A stretch of 64,000 nucleotides of DNA, taken from Blasia pusilla (Eukaryota; Marchantiophyta; Marchantiopsida; Blasiales). The position numbers and the translations under genes were made by a program. The stretch is taken from the NCBI GenBank assembly GCA_050084515.1, contig CM114271.1, positions 49,414,001 to 49,478,000 of the forward strand. Direction: 5' to 3'. Shown here piece by piece: positions 25,131 through 36,800 of this stretch; position 1 is the stretch's first letter; every line of letters starts with the position of its first letter. The notes under the pieces are model-generated. The model was not told the origin of the DNA and made no database searches. It saw only the letters and a list, made by a program, of their open reading frames with translations.

Positions 25131-28100
25131 TAATAATTTATAATTTTGTAAGAAACCTTGGTGTATGAGGTGAACTTAAGTTCCAATTGTGGGATGCATG
25201 GTCTTCTAAATTTTTTTTAAATGTACACCTTTTTGTATGTTACTAAGAATGAAGTCACAAACGAGTATTCATCATAGAAGAAGACTCCTTCCATATTTTT
25301 GTGCCTACATGGACCTACATCTCATCAAAATTTGATTAGCTTGGCCGGTTAACTCTTTAAGATTTAACAATCCGAATGATCCTTCGCACAAGAAGTAAAG
25401 TTTTCAACCATAAATAGAGAAAGCAACCAACGTAGGCAAGAAATGAAGGAGGCGAATGTAGGCAAGAAATATAGGTACACCATTGGATGTCTTTTGAGAG
25501 CTCTATGATTTCCATTACCAAAATGTGTCTTGTGTCATTTCAATAATATATGGTATTCTACTTCCATGAAAGACCTAGTTTGATAGGCGATTCCCAAATT
25601 GTTGCTACATCTCATTGACGCTCAACAAGAACTAGCCCAATGATTTTCTATATTTATTTTTTAAGAATGTCTTTAGGAAAATTGGTCTTAATTTATCTCC
25701 AAGCAAAGGGTTTTTATATGGAGTAAATTATCCAATTTGCTTGCCATGGATAGAGATGAAAAGGAAGAACATATGACAAACTAATGAGTGTCATATGTTC
25801 TTAATACAATACACAATGCAATGCAATTCAAAATGGTCATCCCATCAATTCTTCAACCTACCAAGTTAGAGATGCTCAAAATATCAGCCAAAAGTCATCA
25901 AGATTGGTATGTAGTATCATCAACATTTCTTCTAGAAAATAAAAATGAATTGAAATAAAAGAGAGTGAGTTTGGATTTGGGTTTGGATGGTGATGGCATA
26001 GAATCAGGTCCATCAAGAGGGATCTAAATCTATGAGCTTATATTGAGTTGATCCAGTAAGCAAGAGCATGAACCATACATTACTTAAGGCATTGTGTTTG
26101 AGTTTGGGATAGGCTTATAGTGCTAGAGATCAAAATAAAGCAGTGGATCAATTATAGTGTTGGAAGCACAAGGTATGTATTTCCAAGGGCCAATTAGACA
26201 TGTAATCAAGAGAAAGGGAGTGACAAGCAAGGGATAAGAAAGGTAAGAGATGGATAGAGGAGGTAAAGAGGCCAAAAAAAAAAGAACACTAAGATCAATA
26301 GAGAGAGAGGGCCGTAGTTGCGACACACCTCAAACAAGATCTAATACTATGTTTGACATTATTTTGTATAGATAGCTTCAAAGAAAACTTACGCAAAATT
26401 TCCATAATGCCCTTACTGCAATTCTTGCATTAATCATCATATTGACATATTCACCTTATAAGGAATTGGGCTCCATACATAATTCATAAATTAAAAATTT
26501 GGGAATGGAGATGATCATAGAGACTAAAATTTCCCGTGTCACAAGTAAAAGTGATATTGGTGGGTTGATCGTAAATTCAATTATGAACCACTGAGTCCTA
26601 ATCATAGAAAAAATTCAAAAATTTGGAGGGATGTAGAGAACAAGGATTGAAGGATCAAGGAAACAATTTCATCCTTTGCCTCATCACAATTAGCTAAGTC
26701 TATGGCGTTAAATCTGGCTCTGACTCGAGAAGCAATTCATAATTGTGGATCAAAGGAAGAGAGACCTTGGTGTGACCCACCAAAGTTGAAACCTAGACTA
26801 GCTAGTCATAAGACAAGAATAAGGAGAAAAATATGCCATGAGAATAACGCTAGTCTGGACGTGCTTGCCCATGAGAGTAATCTTAGGAGAAAGGGGGGAT
26901 AGTAAGTTACAAGGAGGAGGGTGGAGCAAGGTAGATGAAAGATCCTTGACCTGAATCAAAGGTAAGTAGCAAGGAAGATGCGAGAAGTCAAGCTGGGTGA
27001 GATTCCATGAGCCCAGTCACAAAGAAAAAAATGGTCGCAAGAGAATCGCGAGACACCAAATGAAAAAAATTAAGACGAGTGCTAGCCATATGCCACAAAA
27101 AATATGGGTAGAGGTTCCAAAATGAGTTTGGTCTACACACATACATGTCTGCGTACAACCTTATCAAGGATTGAATTCTCTTGAGCCATTATTTCCTTTC
27201 CTCTCCCGCAAAAAAGAAAGAATCTCTTTGTCCCTATGTGGGTACTCTAAAATCTAGGCATCTATACTCTCAAATAGACACACAATACTAGATGTTTGTA
27301 GTTTCTACAAACATAGATAATCCCTATGAATCAAAGTTTCTTCTTCAATATGACAAGTTGCTTTTATGTATATGGGCATCTTTATATCTTTCCTTCCGCA
27401 TCAAAATCAATCTTCATTACATAATCTAACAAGAAAAACTTGTAAGCATGAATTTTTATGCTCTGACACATATGGTGTAACAAAGAGCTCAATTGCTAGC
27501 AAGAAGAGGATCTTGCAACGTTGGTATTTTATAATTGAATAGAATAAATTACTCTACATAAGGATGAACAAGAATGTGTTGTCTATCCCTCAATAATTGT
27601 ATGAGCTTGGGTATGAGTCTCCAAATATGATTTTTTCTTGGGTCCTCTCACATGCGTCCTTTTCAACCCTTCAAGTTCAACGATAGAATTATGGATGTAA
27701 GCCCATGGAAAACTCACATTTTTTTTTCTTTATGTTAATAAATATCTTTCATTCTTGTAGTCAAGTTTCAAGCCTTTGAATTTTACCTTTAATGGAGTTG
27801 AAATCCCATGCAAGGCTTCAAAGGTTGCACGAAAACGGAAAATTTCGTCCATGAGACGGACATGCTTGGCGTGCACTCGAGCTCGTCGTGCGGGCCCATC
27901 CATTCTCCAAGATTTCTCAAGATTGCAAGATAGTCACTTGTGCAACTATGTTGATGCATATGCTTTACTTGGAACTTTGATTTGCTCATAGTTTTGATTT
28001 CCAAATGTTATTACTCTTCTTCTATTCATCCTATTTTGGTTATCACAATTTTTTGAAAACCATGAATATTTTAGAATTTAAACTCACCCATCTCTAGTTC

Positions 28101-29465
28101 ATGAGTAAAGACTTTTGATCCTTCTTATGAAAACACATCTTTTTTTCAAGGGGAGACTCTTCTCAATCACTAATCGAGAAAACATATTTGTTTAGATATT
28201 CTCCCGCTCCTTGTAAGGTTGGCCATTCTTGCTCCAACAACTTAAAATGTTCTTCCAAGCATGACTCTGAACTCTTCCACCTTCATACAAATTTTTTCTT
28301 GCTTGTAGAACTTGAGTTTTATGATATTTTTTAAAATGATGCCCTTTAATTCTAGCCCTCTATTATCTCAATTTTTAGCTCTTGGATCTCTTTTTGCTCC
28401 TCTCAGCAGATGTATGAGCTCAATTTTCACATAAACACACTCATGCACACACCAAACTTGTACACGAAAAAAGTTTCCCTATTCTTGGTTGGTCAAAAAT
28501 CTCATAATTGACACATACAATTCTCACACTTCCCTTTCAACATGGATCTTTGCACATGTAAACTAGACATCCAAAATGCTCTCATCAGACCTAGTTCCAA
28601 CCTTGTAATAAGATACAAAAGATGTCTCCTTGTGTACTATGTTTCAAGTTAAATTCCCACTTTCTTGAAAGTAGATGAGTATATATCCATCAATAAAGGC
28701 TCAAAGAAACACATACAACTTCTCAAGAACCAACCCATCCTCTCTAATCCTCTCACCAATTCATCTCCACAATGAGTAATTAGCATACTTTAACAACAAA
28801 GTACTCATTCCTCGGAAGGAATCCCACTAATTACATAATTTCATTTAATATGTGCTTAGGGGACTCAACTACAGAAAGATGATCCTTCTCAAGCCTCACC
28901 TTGGGATAAACCCCTTTCCAACTCCCTTAAGCTCTAAGAATGTGATCCGTATGTATAGATCACAAAGGGGGGCCAATAGGTCACTCTTGGACTTTATAAC
29001 CCCAATTACACTAAGGTCTTATGAAAACAAACATGTCCATTGATGTGATGGATTTTTTTGGACAAGCCTATACATGTCATTCCGTCCCCGTTCCGGAGTT
29101 TGTTGGAAACCTAATTTGCTTGTGCAATGATGGGTTGCGGGTGTAGGAAGGCAATGGAGGCTAGGGAGTCCAAGGAAGATAGCATAGGGCAGGGCCAGAT
29201 GCAGGGTGCGAGTCATAGCGCAAGAAAGCAAGGTGTGGGGTGGGGAAAAATATAGAAGAGCAGAGATTGGCATGGGGGGCGCGATGCAGAAGAGGGCATG
29301 TGTTGCGGGGTGGCTCTAGGCATAGTGTGCAAGTTGCAGGGTAGGAGAGTGCGGGAGCAATGGAGGTTGTAGGGACAAGTGCAGAATTGCAGAGACAATT
29401 GTGGGGGGCATGATGTAGAAGGGGATGTGGGTTGCAAGGCAAATGCCACATGTAGCGCATGGCAT
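25131..29465. other. Long intergenic stretch, no gene recognised
   Basis: AT-rich, with only short ORFs of 60-75 codons (for example 26,702-26,902 and 27,776-27,991, plus) and no domain, paralog or splice structure that I can support. Confidence 0.45.
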
Positions 29466-29492
29466 GGGGGAGGGGGGCTGGGGTGGGGCGGG
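29466..29492 (+). other. G-quadruplex-capable G-rich run
   Basis: Five runs of 3-6 guanines occur within 27 bases (from GGGGGAGGGGGG to GGGGCGGG), in a G-rich block at 29,210-29,500. This satisfies the usual G4 pattern; any role is unknown. Confidence 0.6.
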
Positions 29493-30780
29493 ACATTTAA
29501 AAAAGAAAAGAAAAAACCAGAATCTACCTACAAACCCTATATGTCCCTTCCAAATGGTGGGATATGGGGACATGCGAGGCGTAAGGATGCCCGAAAAGGC
29601 ATGGGTCAAGGCATGGGGATGGTTAGCAAGGATGCAAGAAGTGGGCGGGCATAGATGTAAGAAGCGAGAAATATTTCCCGCACAAATATGTCCATCCCTG
29701 GAACAACCATGAGTCTGCAGACACCGACTTTGTTTGCATTCAACATGTATAATCTCTCTATTGGGCTCCATTATCTACTCTTGTTGAAGACAACCACTAT
29801 CATGGTGGAAAATTTGTTAAGTTCATTGGAAACATAGAATAAGAAAATCTTTGGATCCTATTTTTTCCTTTGGAAATTTCAATTAAGAAAATTTTCAAGT
29901 CAAATTTCCATCAATAAAAATATCAAGCCATAAAATTTATAGTGTGGATATCCTCCATTGGAAACATCTAACCATTTTTTTCATATAAAATTTCCACCAC
30001 TTGAAATTTCTCCCCGAAATATGTAATAAAAAAAAATAATATACATCCTAGGGGAAGGGAATTATAAGAGATACGTCATCCTTCAATTATGAGGCTTTAT
30101 TTCATTTATAATATTACTTCCATATTAATTATGCAATCTTCCTTCGTTTACAATTTTTATTTGTCGTGCACATATACATTGTTGTCACCAAACACACACA
30201 CAAACACACACGGTCGCATGCTGACTCATGGCATCCAAACATCAAGATGATAAGTACCAAAATATCTCTTTGTAAATTAAGTCATACTCTCAACTACAAT
30301 TAAAACCCTACATTTAAATTTACCTCATATAACTCACTAATCTTATGTTCTTTCTATATAAGATAATATAATATCTACATTCTCTCTTTGAAAGAAAGTG
30401 TGCTTTTTTTGGAAGAGATTATCCTCATATAATAAACTCCTTACTAAAATAATCATTTGGGCCTTGTTATAAGTTTTAGCTAAGGAACTATTCAAGACGC
30501 AGCTTGAGGTATTTACCCACGTACTTTGGTTTAGGTGAGCGACTAGGTGAGATTGCCAAATTGGTCGAGGCTTACGGAAGTGGCTATGTAGGAAACTAGT
30601 ATGATCTATGTATATACCTCAAGAGACTCAGAGCCATTAAGCACTTAAGGACTTCACTAACTTGCCAATGGAATACATGACTCGTTAATTCTTTGAGACT
30701 CAACCCAAGCCTTCCGTTCACAAGGCTCAAGGACAAGATCTCTTTGCATGCTAACAAGGAAGAGAAGAAGTTCAAATCTA
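29493..30780. other. Intergenic, no gene seen
   Basis: AT-rich from 29.7 kb onward. Contains a short (CA)n-type run near 30,195-30,212 and no coding signal. Confidence 0.45.
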
Positions 30781-30789
30781 TGATGTGGT

Positions 30790-31200
30790 ATGAAAGCACA
30801 CAACGAAATAGGCCATGATGAGTGGAAAATTTTGGTAGAGGCTATTACCATGGTAGAGGACAATAAAATGCCCAAGAAGAGTAAGAAGAAGGTCATGGAT
30901 GTTGAAACGCCTTGGGATGGGGAAGGATCAAGGAACGAAGCGAGTGAATCAATAGGCCTTGTTCTTCTAATGATGTTTGAAGAATTATAGATATTAAATG
31001 AGGGAAACAATGAGAATGATGGATGGGAGATGAAATACCATTTTGCGAGACATCTTCCCTGAAGACTTTTGGCAATCCATTCAAAAGACTCAACCTCAGG
31101 GGGGCCAAAAACCAAGTCGTTGGGCAAAAGGAGCAAGGGTGCACATGGACAAAGTCCATGTCCATAGACTTATGTCTATCCCTAGGACGGAGATGTCTAT
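30790..31200 (+). pseudogene. Gag-tail-like fragment of an LTR-type retroelement
   Basis: The plus-strand frames read ...MPKKSKKKVMDVETPWDGEG... and, after a frame change, RDIFPEDFWQSIQKTQPQGGQKPSRWAKGARVHMDKVHVHRLMSI. The final 'RVHMDKVHVHRL' segment recurs as 'RWHVDKAYVYRRVHV' at 50,118-50,160, straight after a gag-like reading frame. I therefore read both as the same retroelement family; the assignment to gag is an inference. Confidence 0.35.
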
Positions 31201-31490
31201 GCAGGCTCGAGTGCCCGCGGCTTGCATTTGAGCCCACTCTTGGAGCCTGCCAAGCTTGTAGCGGGCACTTGGCTCGCCGAGCCAGCATCGGTTTGTCGCC
31301 CGTTCATGGTTGGCTTCAAGCCCGCCATGCATGAGCCTAGCGTGCATGTGCAGGCCCAGTGTAGGCTCAGCCAGCCGGGTGCCCACTATGAACTCAGCAG
31401 GTTGTGGGTGCAGGCTGCGGATACACGCGTGACATGTCTGTGGACATGTCCGTCCTATGGACAAACTTGTCCATTTATGTGTAACCTTGA
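31140..31490 (+). repeat. LTR-like repeat with GGACAAA/GTCCA motifs
   Basis: CATGGACAAAGTCCATGTCC (31,144) and GTCTGTGGACATGTCC (31,435) enclose about 300 bases. Similar wording (GTGGACAAAGCCTATGTCTA ... CATGTCTGTGGACTT) occurs at 50,128-50,171 beside the other gag-tail fragment. LTR boundaries are not resolved. Confidence 0.3.
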
Positions 31491-32810
31491 AAAGGAGTCA
31501 TTCCCGATTGAGAAGAGGGAGAATGGGGAGGTGAAGAGAGAAGTTCTTGAACATGGGTTGATAATCTTTCAAGCTTCAATGAGTTCTAACACGTCATCTT
31601 GGAGGTGTTAAGAGACAAACCATTATGGCAACAACGACTGGTTGCAGTATCAACAACCGGCTTACTCAAGAGGTCCACTCTTACGCAAAGAAAGACTCTC
31701 AACACAACAACGGAGCCACGAGGTCACAAAGCTGGGAAATTAAAGAATAAGGATGGGGCGAACTGTGCTCCAAGAGTCAAGGAGAGAGCTGCACCATGGA
31801 TGGGTTGAGAGTTGGTTGTTCCGACCAAAAACCGAGGTTGAGGCAAGTCAAAGCGGTCTGTGATTAGAGGCAAGAATGACTAACAAGACATGCCACAAGA
31901 GTGTGTGAGGAGTGGTATTGTCATCAAGTGGACAAAGATATCCTACGGGGGCTGGCTGGAGCAAATTGCGTAGGTGCAAAGGTGAGCAAGACGACTAGAA
32001 GGGCCTCGTAAAAGCATAGCAAAGCCGAGGTACACAAGGAAATGGCGAGCTCAAGTGGATAAGGAGGGACTATGTACATGAGCTAAAAATGTGATGCAAC
32101 TAGGGCACGGGTGAGTAAGAAAAACGCAGGACAAAGGCAAAGAGGGGTAGCCGTGAGAGGCAGAAGGGCAGCTTGCATGGAGTTGCCCTTCTCTGGTGCT
32201 ATTCCAAGCTAGATCAGTTTTGGTTCAGACAACGGGGCCAAAAAAATGTATGCGGCTCCGTTGGCCTCCGTTCCCAACTATTATTTGTCTTTTTGTAGTT
32301 TATTTCTCACCTTCATCCTTGCATATAAGGTCCAACTGTAGGAATAAAGAAGGTGAGAAAGGAAAGAAATAGTGATTTCTAAACCCCCTTTCTTCTTTTA
32401 ATTGTCTTATATTTTTATAGATGTGTGGTTTTCATATCTTCTATGGAACTATTTAAGAAAAAGGTTTTTTTAAAAATTTTTTGGAAACAAACCAATAAGG
32501 AAAACCAATCTCAATTCTATTCTTAATGGAGACAAGGAAATTAGGAGAAAATAATGAAAGCCTTATATGCCTATGTTTGGAGGCATATTGGACCCAGGTG
32601 AATTAGGTAAGAGCATGCCAGCCATTTAGGCACTGAGCTAGGTAGGGGAGGTTGAAGGAATGAGGGTTGCTTTACATTGGGAAGCAAGGTAGGCATTGTG
32701 AGTCGGGAGGAGTCATGAGGAAAGTAGGTTATGAGCAAAGACGGGCTCCAAGAAGCTAGGGACTCCTATATAGGGCACAGGGTTGGTATAGGTATGTATG
32801 TAAGGTGGTG
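31491..32810. other. Intergenic repeat-like DNA, no gene recognised
   Basis: Purine-rich plus strand, no persuasive ORF. A G+A-rich stretch (31,850-32,200) may be retroelement interior. Confidence 0.35.
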
Positions 32811-33407
32811 TAGAGTTGGGAATACCTGAGGTCAAGCAAACATTAAGAGAGCCACTTGACATGAGAGTATGGTGTAGCCAAGAGAGAGTCAAATGATGGA
32901 GTACACAAACAACCCTTTTGCCCATAGGACGGCAAGATGGTATGATAGGGAAACGTGCAGCGGAGATGGAAGAGAGAGCCATGATAGAGGAGTTGGGATA
33001 AGGCAAATTGGACATGGTGAAGTCCATGTGATGTTTTACTAGAGGGTAGATGTGTGTGGTTCAAGTGAAGCCACGCTCTCAATCAGGGTCATGATATATT
33101 GTAGAGTTGGGAATACCCAAGATCAAGTAGATAGTAGTAGAGCCAATTGACTTGAGACCATGGTGTAGCTAGGAGGGAGTTAAATAAAGGAGTAGACAAA
33201 ATAAACTCTTTTCCGCACGTGCAAAGGGCGGTGAGATGGTCTCATAGGGAAACATACAACCAAGATGGAAGAGAGTGCCATAATAATGGAGTTGGGGTAA
33301 GGAAGATTAGACATGGTGAAGGCCATATGATGTATTCATCTGCTACTAGAGGTAGTTTTATGTGCTTCAAGTGAAGCTACTCAGTCAATCAGGGTCATGA
33401 TGTGGTA
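32811..33407 (+). repeat. Tandem duplication, two units of about 291-300 bp
   Basis: Unit 1 (32,811-33,101) and unit 2 (33,102 to about 33,407) both start TAGAGTTGGGAATACC and both end with AATCAGGGTCATGAT, with roughly 80 percent similarity by eye throughout. The minus-strand ORF at 32,713-33,027 lies mostly in unit 1 and is not conserved in unit 2, so it is probably not a gene. Confidence 0.75.
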
Positions 33408-33679
33408 GGATTAAACACGTAACCTCCAAGGTGATAAGAGGTAGGTTGGAGGGATTCCTTGGAGATTTCATGTCTTGGTGTTGGTTGTTATGGATCATGA
33501 TTGGTGGTGAGATGGAACAACCCATTGAGGGTGGTTGATTGAGTGTTCAACTTGTTAGTACTTTGCTAAGTTTGGGTGGGATGGATGTTCTGCATGGCTG
33601 GTCTACAATGGAGTGCTCGAGGTGGAGACACACATGATGATGCCGACAAATAATACATATATGCTAACGAGAGGTTTGA

Positions 33680-34065
33680 CCTGCTATTTGACCATAAACC
33701 CTTTGGATTGCGCTCATCATCTCTAGTTGGGAAATGGTTTGTCTTTAGCTACTCCGATTCTCTATTGTAGGCAACAAAGCTCCATAGCTTTGCATCGTGC
33801 CCATGCTAATGGGCTTTTGCGGTGGGCTTAGGCTTAGGCTTTGGGAGATGTTGGCGCTAGAGGCCTACTTAATGGTAGTCATGGCTCTCAAGGTATTGTT
33901 GATATTGTCTCTACTATTGATGAGTCTATCCGGTAAGAGGGGGGTGTCCCTTTTTCTTTTCCTAGGATGTTGTGGCCTTCACGTACTCAACTCTTTGAGT
34001 CACCCTCTATTGTACTCCAAATAGGTTTTCCATCATCTAATTTTATTGAGGCTTCACATATTCCT
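33680..34065 (+). mobile_element. 3' end of the non-LTR retrotransposon family, opposite orientation
   Basis: The plus strand reads DCAHHL[stop]LGNGLSLATPILYCRQQSSIALHRAHANGLLRWA, which matches the last 60 residues of the element at 21 kb. The 3' UTR follows ('TTTGAGTCACCCTCTATTGTACTCC' then 'GGTTTTCCATCA'), matching the copy at 61.9 kb. CAG/CAA codons of the 21-kb copy have become TAG, typical of C-to-T decay. It is a heavily 5'-truncated, dead copy ending about 400 bp before the MULE element. Confidence 0.75.
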
Positions 34066-34447
34066 GTTTGAGGATATTTTAGTGTGGTGGAGGTTGTTGC
34101 ACCACATGGATCATTTAGTGTTAATCATGCACTAACGTGATAGCACGTGTGTTCAGGTAATTCATTTGAGTCCCTTTTCCCAAACTTATCTCCTCTCATT
34201 GAGGGCCTTGGATATTGGGTAGAGCTAATGCTAGATTGGTGTAGCAATGGTGTTGAGTGAAGACTCCTTATGCATGAAGTACATGTATCTGTGGGTATAG
34301 GGTGATTTTGAGTAGGGATCACGTATATGACCTGAGAGATTGTCCATAGTTTAAGTGAGCTATTATAGGAGGCTTAAGATGAGCCTGATTGGTTGAGTGT
34401 GTATGAGGTCAAGTGTGTCATCATGTGATTAGCGATAGCATAGGTGA
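34066..34447. other. Flank between retrotransposon end and MULE element
   Basis: AT-rich, no gene or repeat recognised. Confidence 0.5.
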
Positions 34448-34459
34448 GCTTGTGAGGAG

Positions 34460-34520
34460 GTGCGGTAAGAGGAGAGGAAGAGAGGAAGAGAGGAAGAGAG
34501 GAGAGAGGAGAGAGGAAACT
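34460..34520 (+). repeat. Left terminal inverted repeat of the MULE
   Basis: GTGCGGTAAGAGGAGAGGAA followed by AGAGG repeats. It matches the reverse complement of about 47,061-47,126, with small length differences in the repeated AGAGG units. Because the sequence is simple, some similarity could be convergent; the flanking direct repeat argues against chance. Confidence 0.55.
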
Positions 34521-34661
34521 AGGGTCAAACGAAATAGATACTTTTTTTTGAAGAGAGTTTCTGTTGGGTTGAAGAGAGGAAAATTTTGTTTGAAATTTTT
34601 TGCACTTTTTTGTTCATATATTAAGCAGTCCCACAATTTTTTTTTCCTCTTCCATATTTTG

Positions 34662-34688
34662 GCAACCCCTCTGAGTCCGACAAGTTGC
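34662..34688. repeat. Degenerate copy of the MULE palindrome near the left end
   Basis: GCAACCCCTCTGAGTCCGAC followed by AAGTTGC. The left arm carries several mismatches to the family consensus. Confidence 0.6.
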
Positions 34689-34867
34689 AAATTGCACAAA
34701 ATTTAGAAAACTGAAAGAATCAGTGGAATCATAAGTGTGGAACCAATCACTTTTTCCATCAAGGTCTGGAAAAAATCTGTCATTTGCCCGGGGCTGAATA
34801 GAGTTCAAGCTCAAAGTGAAGGTTGAGAAAAAAAAAGAAGTACAATCTAAAACCTCATTTTGCATCC

Positions 34868-35956
34868 TCAAAGTGGTTTGTTTAAAATACTTCGAACTTC
34901 TTTGAGGGACAGAATTGGTTGGTGGATTCCTACTCCTACCTCCGACTCTCTTAAAACTACCAGCAACACATAGTACATGTGCTTACAAGGGAAATACCTT
35001 TTTCCACTTGTCTCTCTTTGGACAAAGTCATCACATGAACATGTGGGAAAGCAACAGATGTGCACCACATACACCCTTGTGACACTTGAATTTACAGTGT
35101 TGTTCCTAACCCAATACATCCTTCCTATTCCATTGCCACTCAAGACATCTTTCATGGCGATGATATCCATTTTTGCCTCCCGAGCTAATGCAATTCGCTT
35201 TGCTCTCTCCACCGTTGGCCTGCACATTTTGTTTCTCTTCACCCCATTTCTAGACTCAAACAGAAATAATGGATTGAGATCATCCACCTTCTCCGGGTAC
35301 ATGTTGACATCAATCTTGGGTTGAATACGAAATGCGAAGGTCTCTGTAATGCGAACATGCTCCAAACTTCCCCCGTCTACGAGTCTGAAACTGGCACTTG
35401 TAAGATTGTCCACTTCGTCTTGAGTGCAGTTCGTGCCTGCGGCGATGGGCCAAATCGTGGGGGTATTCCCGGGAGCTCTAATGGTAGCCGGATAAGACTT
35501 CCGGAAAGCGCAAGATTCATTTGGGCAGAAGAAGTACTTCAATTGATCCCCGGTCCTCGTGAAACGATCAAAGGTTTTGAGTCCCCAAAACCCAGGCAGT
35601 GGTCGTCCAATCCTTGTACAGTTCTTATTTAGGAAAGTGCCGCATGCTCTCCTAATGCCATCAGATCCTGCCCTGCAGGTGGGTCCACGTCCTGGGTTGC
35701 TCCGAGATATATGCCACCGTTTTAGGTTGCAATCCACCTCCATTACCGGAATCCCATATTGTTGAACCACCCTAGTGACAGGATGTTGCGAACTTCCAAC
35801 AACGGAGGGCTTTTGAAATAAAACATTCACTGATTTTGGAGAAGTAACTCCGTCACAGATTTGGGACGGGTCCGGAGTCCCCGAATACCTAGGCGGTGTA
35901 ATTTCCTCATCCAAATCAATCACCGGATTCGTTCTGGATCTTTGCCTCTTCACCGC
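34868..35956 (-). CDS. MULE transposase, C-terminal exon with SWIM zinc finger
   Basis: A single open frame of about 361 codons starts after a CAG acceptor (reverse complement of 35,957-35,959) and ends at a TGA at 34,868-34,870. Near the C-terminus is PTCSCDDFVQRETSGKRYFPCKHMYYVL, which is CxC-x(n)-CxH, the SWIM zinc finger found after the DDE domain in MULE transposases and relatives such as FAR1. The N-terminal half has a second cysteine cluster around CRAGSDGIRRACGTFLNKNC and FFCPNESC, which may bind another metal. Basic and serine-rich N-terminus; no membrane segment. It is the longest intact exon in the window. If the upstream exons were intact it would form the C-terminal half of the transposase. 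Confidence 0.7.
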   Translation of the reverse strand, partial: AVKRQRSRTNPVIDLDEEITPPRYSGTPDPSQICDGVTSPKSVNVLFQKPSVVGSSQHPVTRVVQQYGIPVMEVDCNLKRWHISRSNPGRGPTCRAGSDGIRRACGTFLNKNCTRIGRPLPGFWGLKTFDRFTRTGDQLKYFFCPNESCAFRKSYPATIRAPGNTPTIWPIAAGTNCTQDEVDNLTSASFRLVDGGSLEHVRITETFAFRIQPKIDVNMYPEKVDDLNPLFLFESRNGVKRNKMCRPTVERAKRIALAREAKMDIIAMKDVLSGNGIGRMYWVRNNTVNSSVTRVYVVHICCFPTCSCDDFVQRETSGKRYFPCKHMYYVLLVVLRESEVGVGIHQPILSLKEVRSILNKPL

Positions 35957-36424
35957 CTGAAGTCAAGATACTTATATGGTCTCCACGAGTCTCGTTCGGA
36001 TTGCTCTACCACCATTTGTATGGGGACGTCTTGAAACCCGCCACGAATATCCCCACCTATGTGTACGTCTTCCTCGAGTGGAGTTCCACTACGCGACCGG
36101 TTGAAGGCTTCGACATACAATTTTTATCACCAGATCTCATAGTCATACGACATAGAGCTCGAGATCGGCGACCCTTTTCCTTTTGTTATGCCTTTTGTGA
36201 GGAAGATATGGGATCTGCAGGTAGCATTGCTCTTGCCTGGTCTTGTTGGCATGCCTCCACAAGTGAAATTCGTTGGCATGCTTGTGACAACCTCCAAGAG
36301 GAATGAACACTTTCTGCTCCACTTGTGTTGGGGTAGAGGGCATTTTCATGAACGTTCAATCCCTGCAACGACGGCAATGTTAGAAGGGAACGAAAATAAC
36401 TCAGGAGTCAAAGAAATAAGTGAC

Positions 36425-36657
36425 TTGTCGAAACCAGATGGGTTGTAGGCCCGAGATATCCTATGAACGACTCTACGACCCGTTGGGTCCCGACGTGTTG
36501 TAACCTTAAACCCACCTATTGCAACCCGTCGGAACCGGACGGGTTGCAAGGCCGAGGCATCCCATGAACGACTCTGTGACCCGTCGCGTCCCGACGGGTT
36601 GCACACTCGGGTTGCACCAAACATCTGGATGCAACCCGTCGGTTTCCGTCGGGTTGC
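36425..36657. repeat. Palindrome array in the transposase intron
   Basis: Clear palindrome copies lie at 36,521-36,547, 36,577-36,602 and 36,631-36,657, with degenerate ones at about 36,425-36,447 and 36,475-36,501. The copies and the sequence between them (ATCC[T/C]ATGAACGACTCT) also repeat as a unit of about 100 bp. The array lies between the 36,801 donor and the 35,957 acceptor, so it would be spliced out of the transposase mRNA. Confidence 0.85.
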
Positions 36658-36800
36658 ACACTCGGATAACCCGTCGCATCCGACATCTTGCTTGGTTTCT
36701 TCCGTTTGAAATCCATATAATTCCCACGCTTCTCACCCTGAGCTACAACTTTACAAAAAATTCTCAGCGTGAGCTTGACAAGACAAAATAGTGAACTCAC

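Noticed and set aside
29161-29771. Overlapping 78-151-codon minus-strand ORFs
   Set aside because: Pro/Cys/His-rich translations of a G-rich simple stretch, open in several frames at once; composition, not coding.
30657-31136. 159-codon minus-strand ORF
   Set aside because: Antisense to the more convincing gag-tail frame; hydrophobic, Ser/Leu-rich and without a domain.
32713-33082. Minus-strand 104- and 79-codon ORFs
   Set aside because: They overlap a tandem duplication and are not preserved in the second unit.
34460-34520. Terminal repeats as mere microsatellites
   Set aside because: The AGAGG simplicity is a real concern, but the 12-bp flanking direct repeat, GC shift at both borders and a transposase inside make an element more likely.
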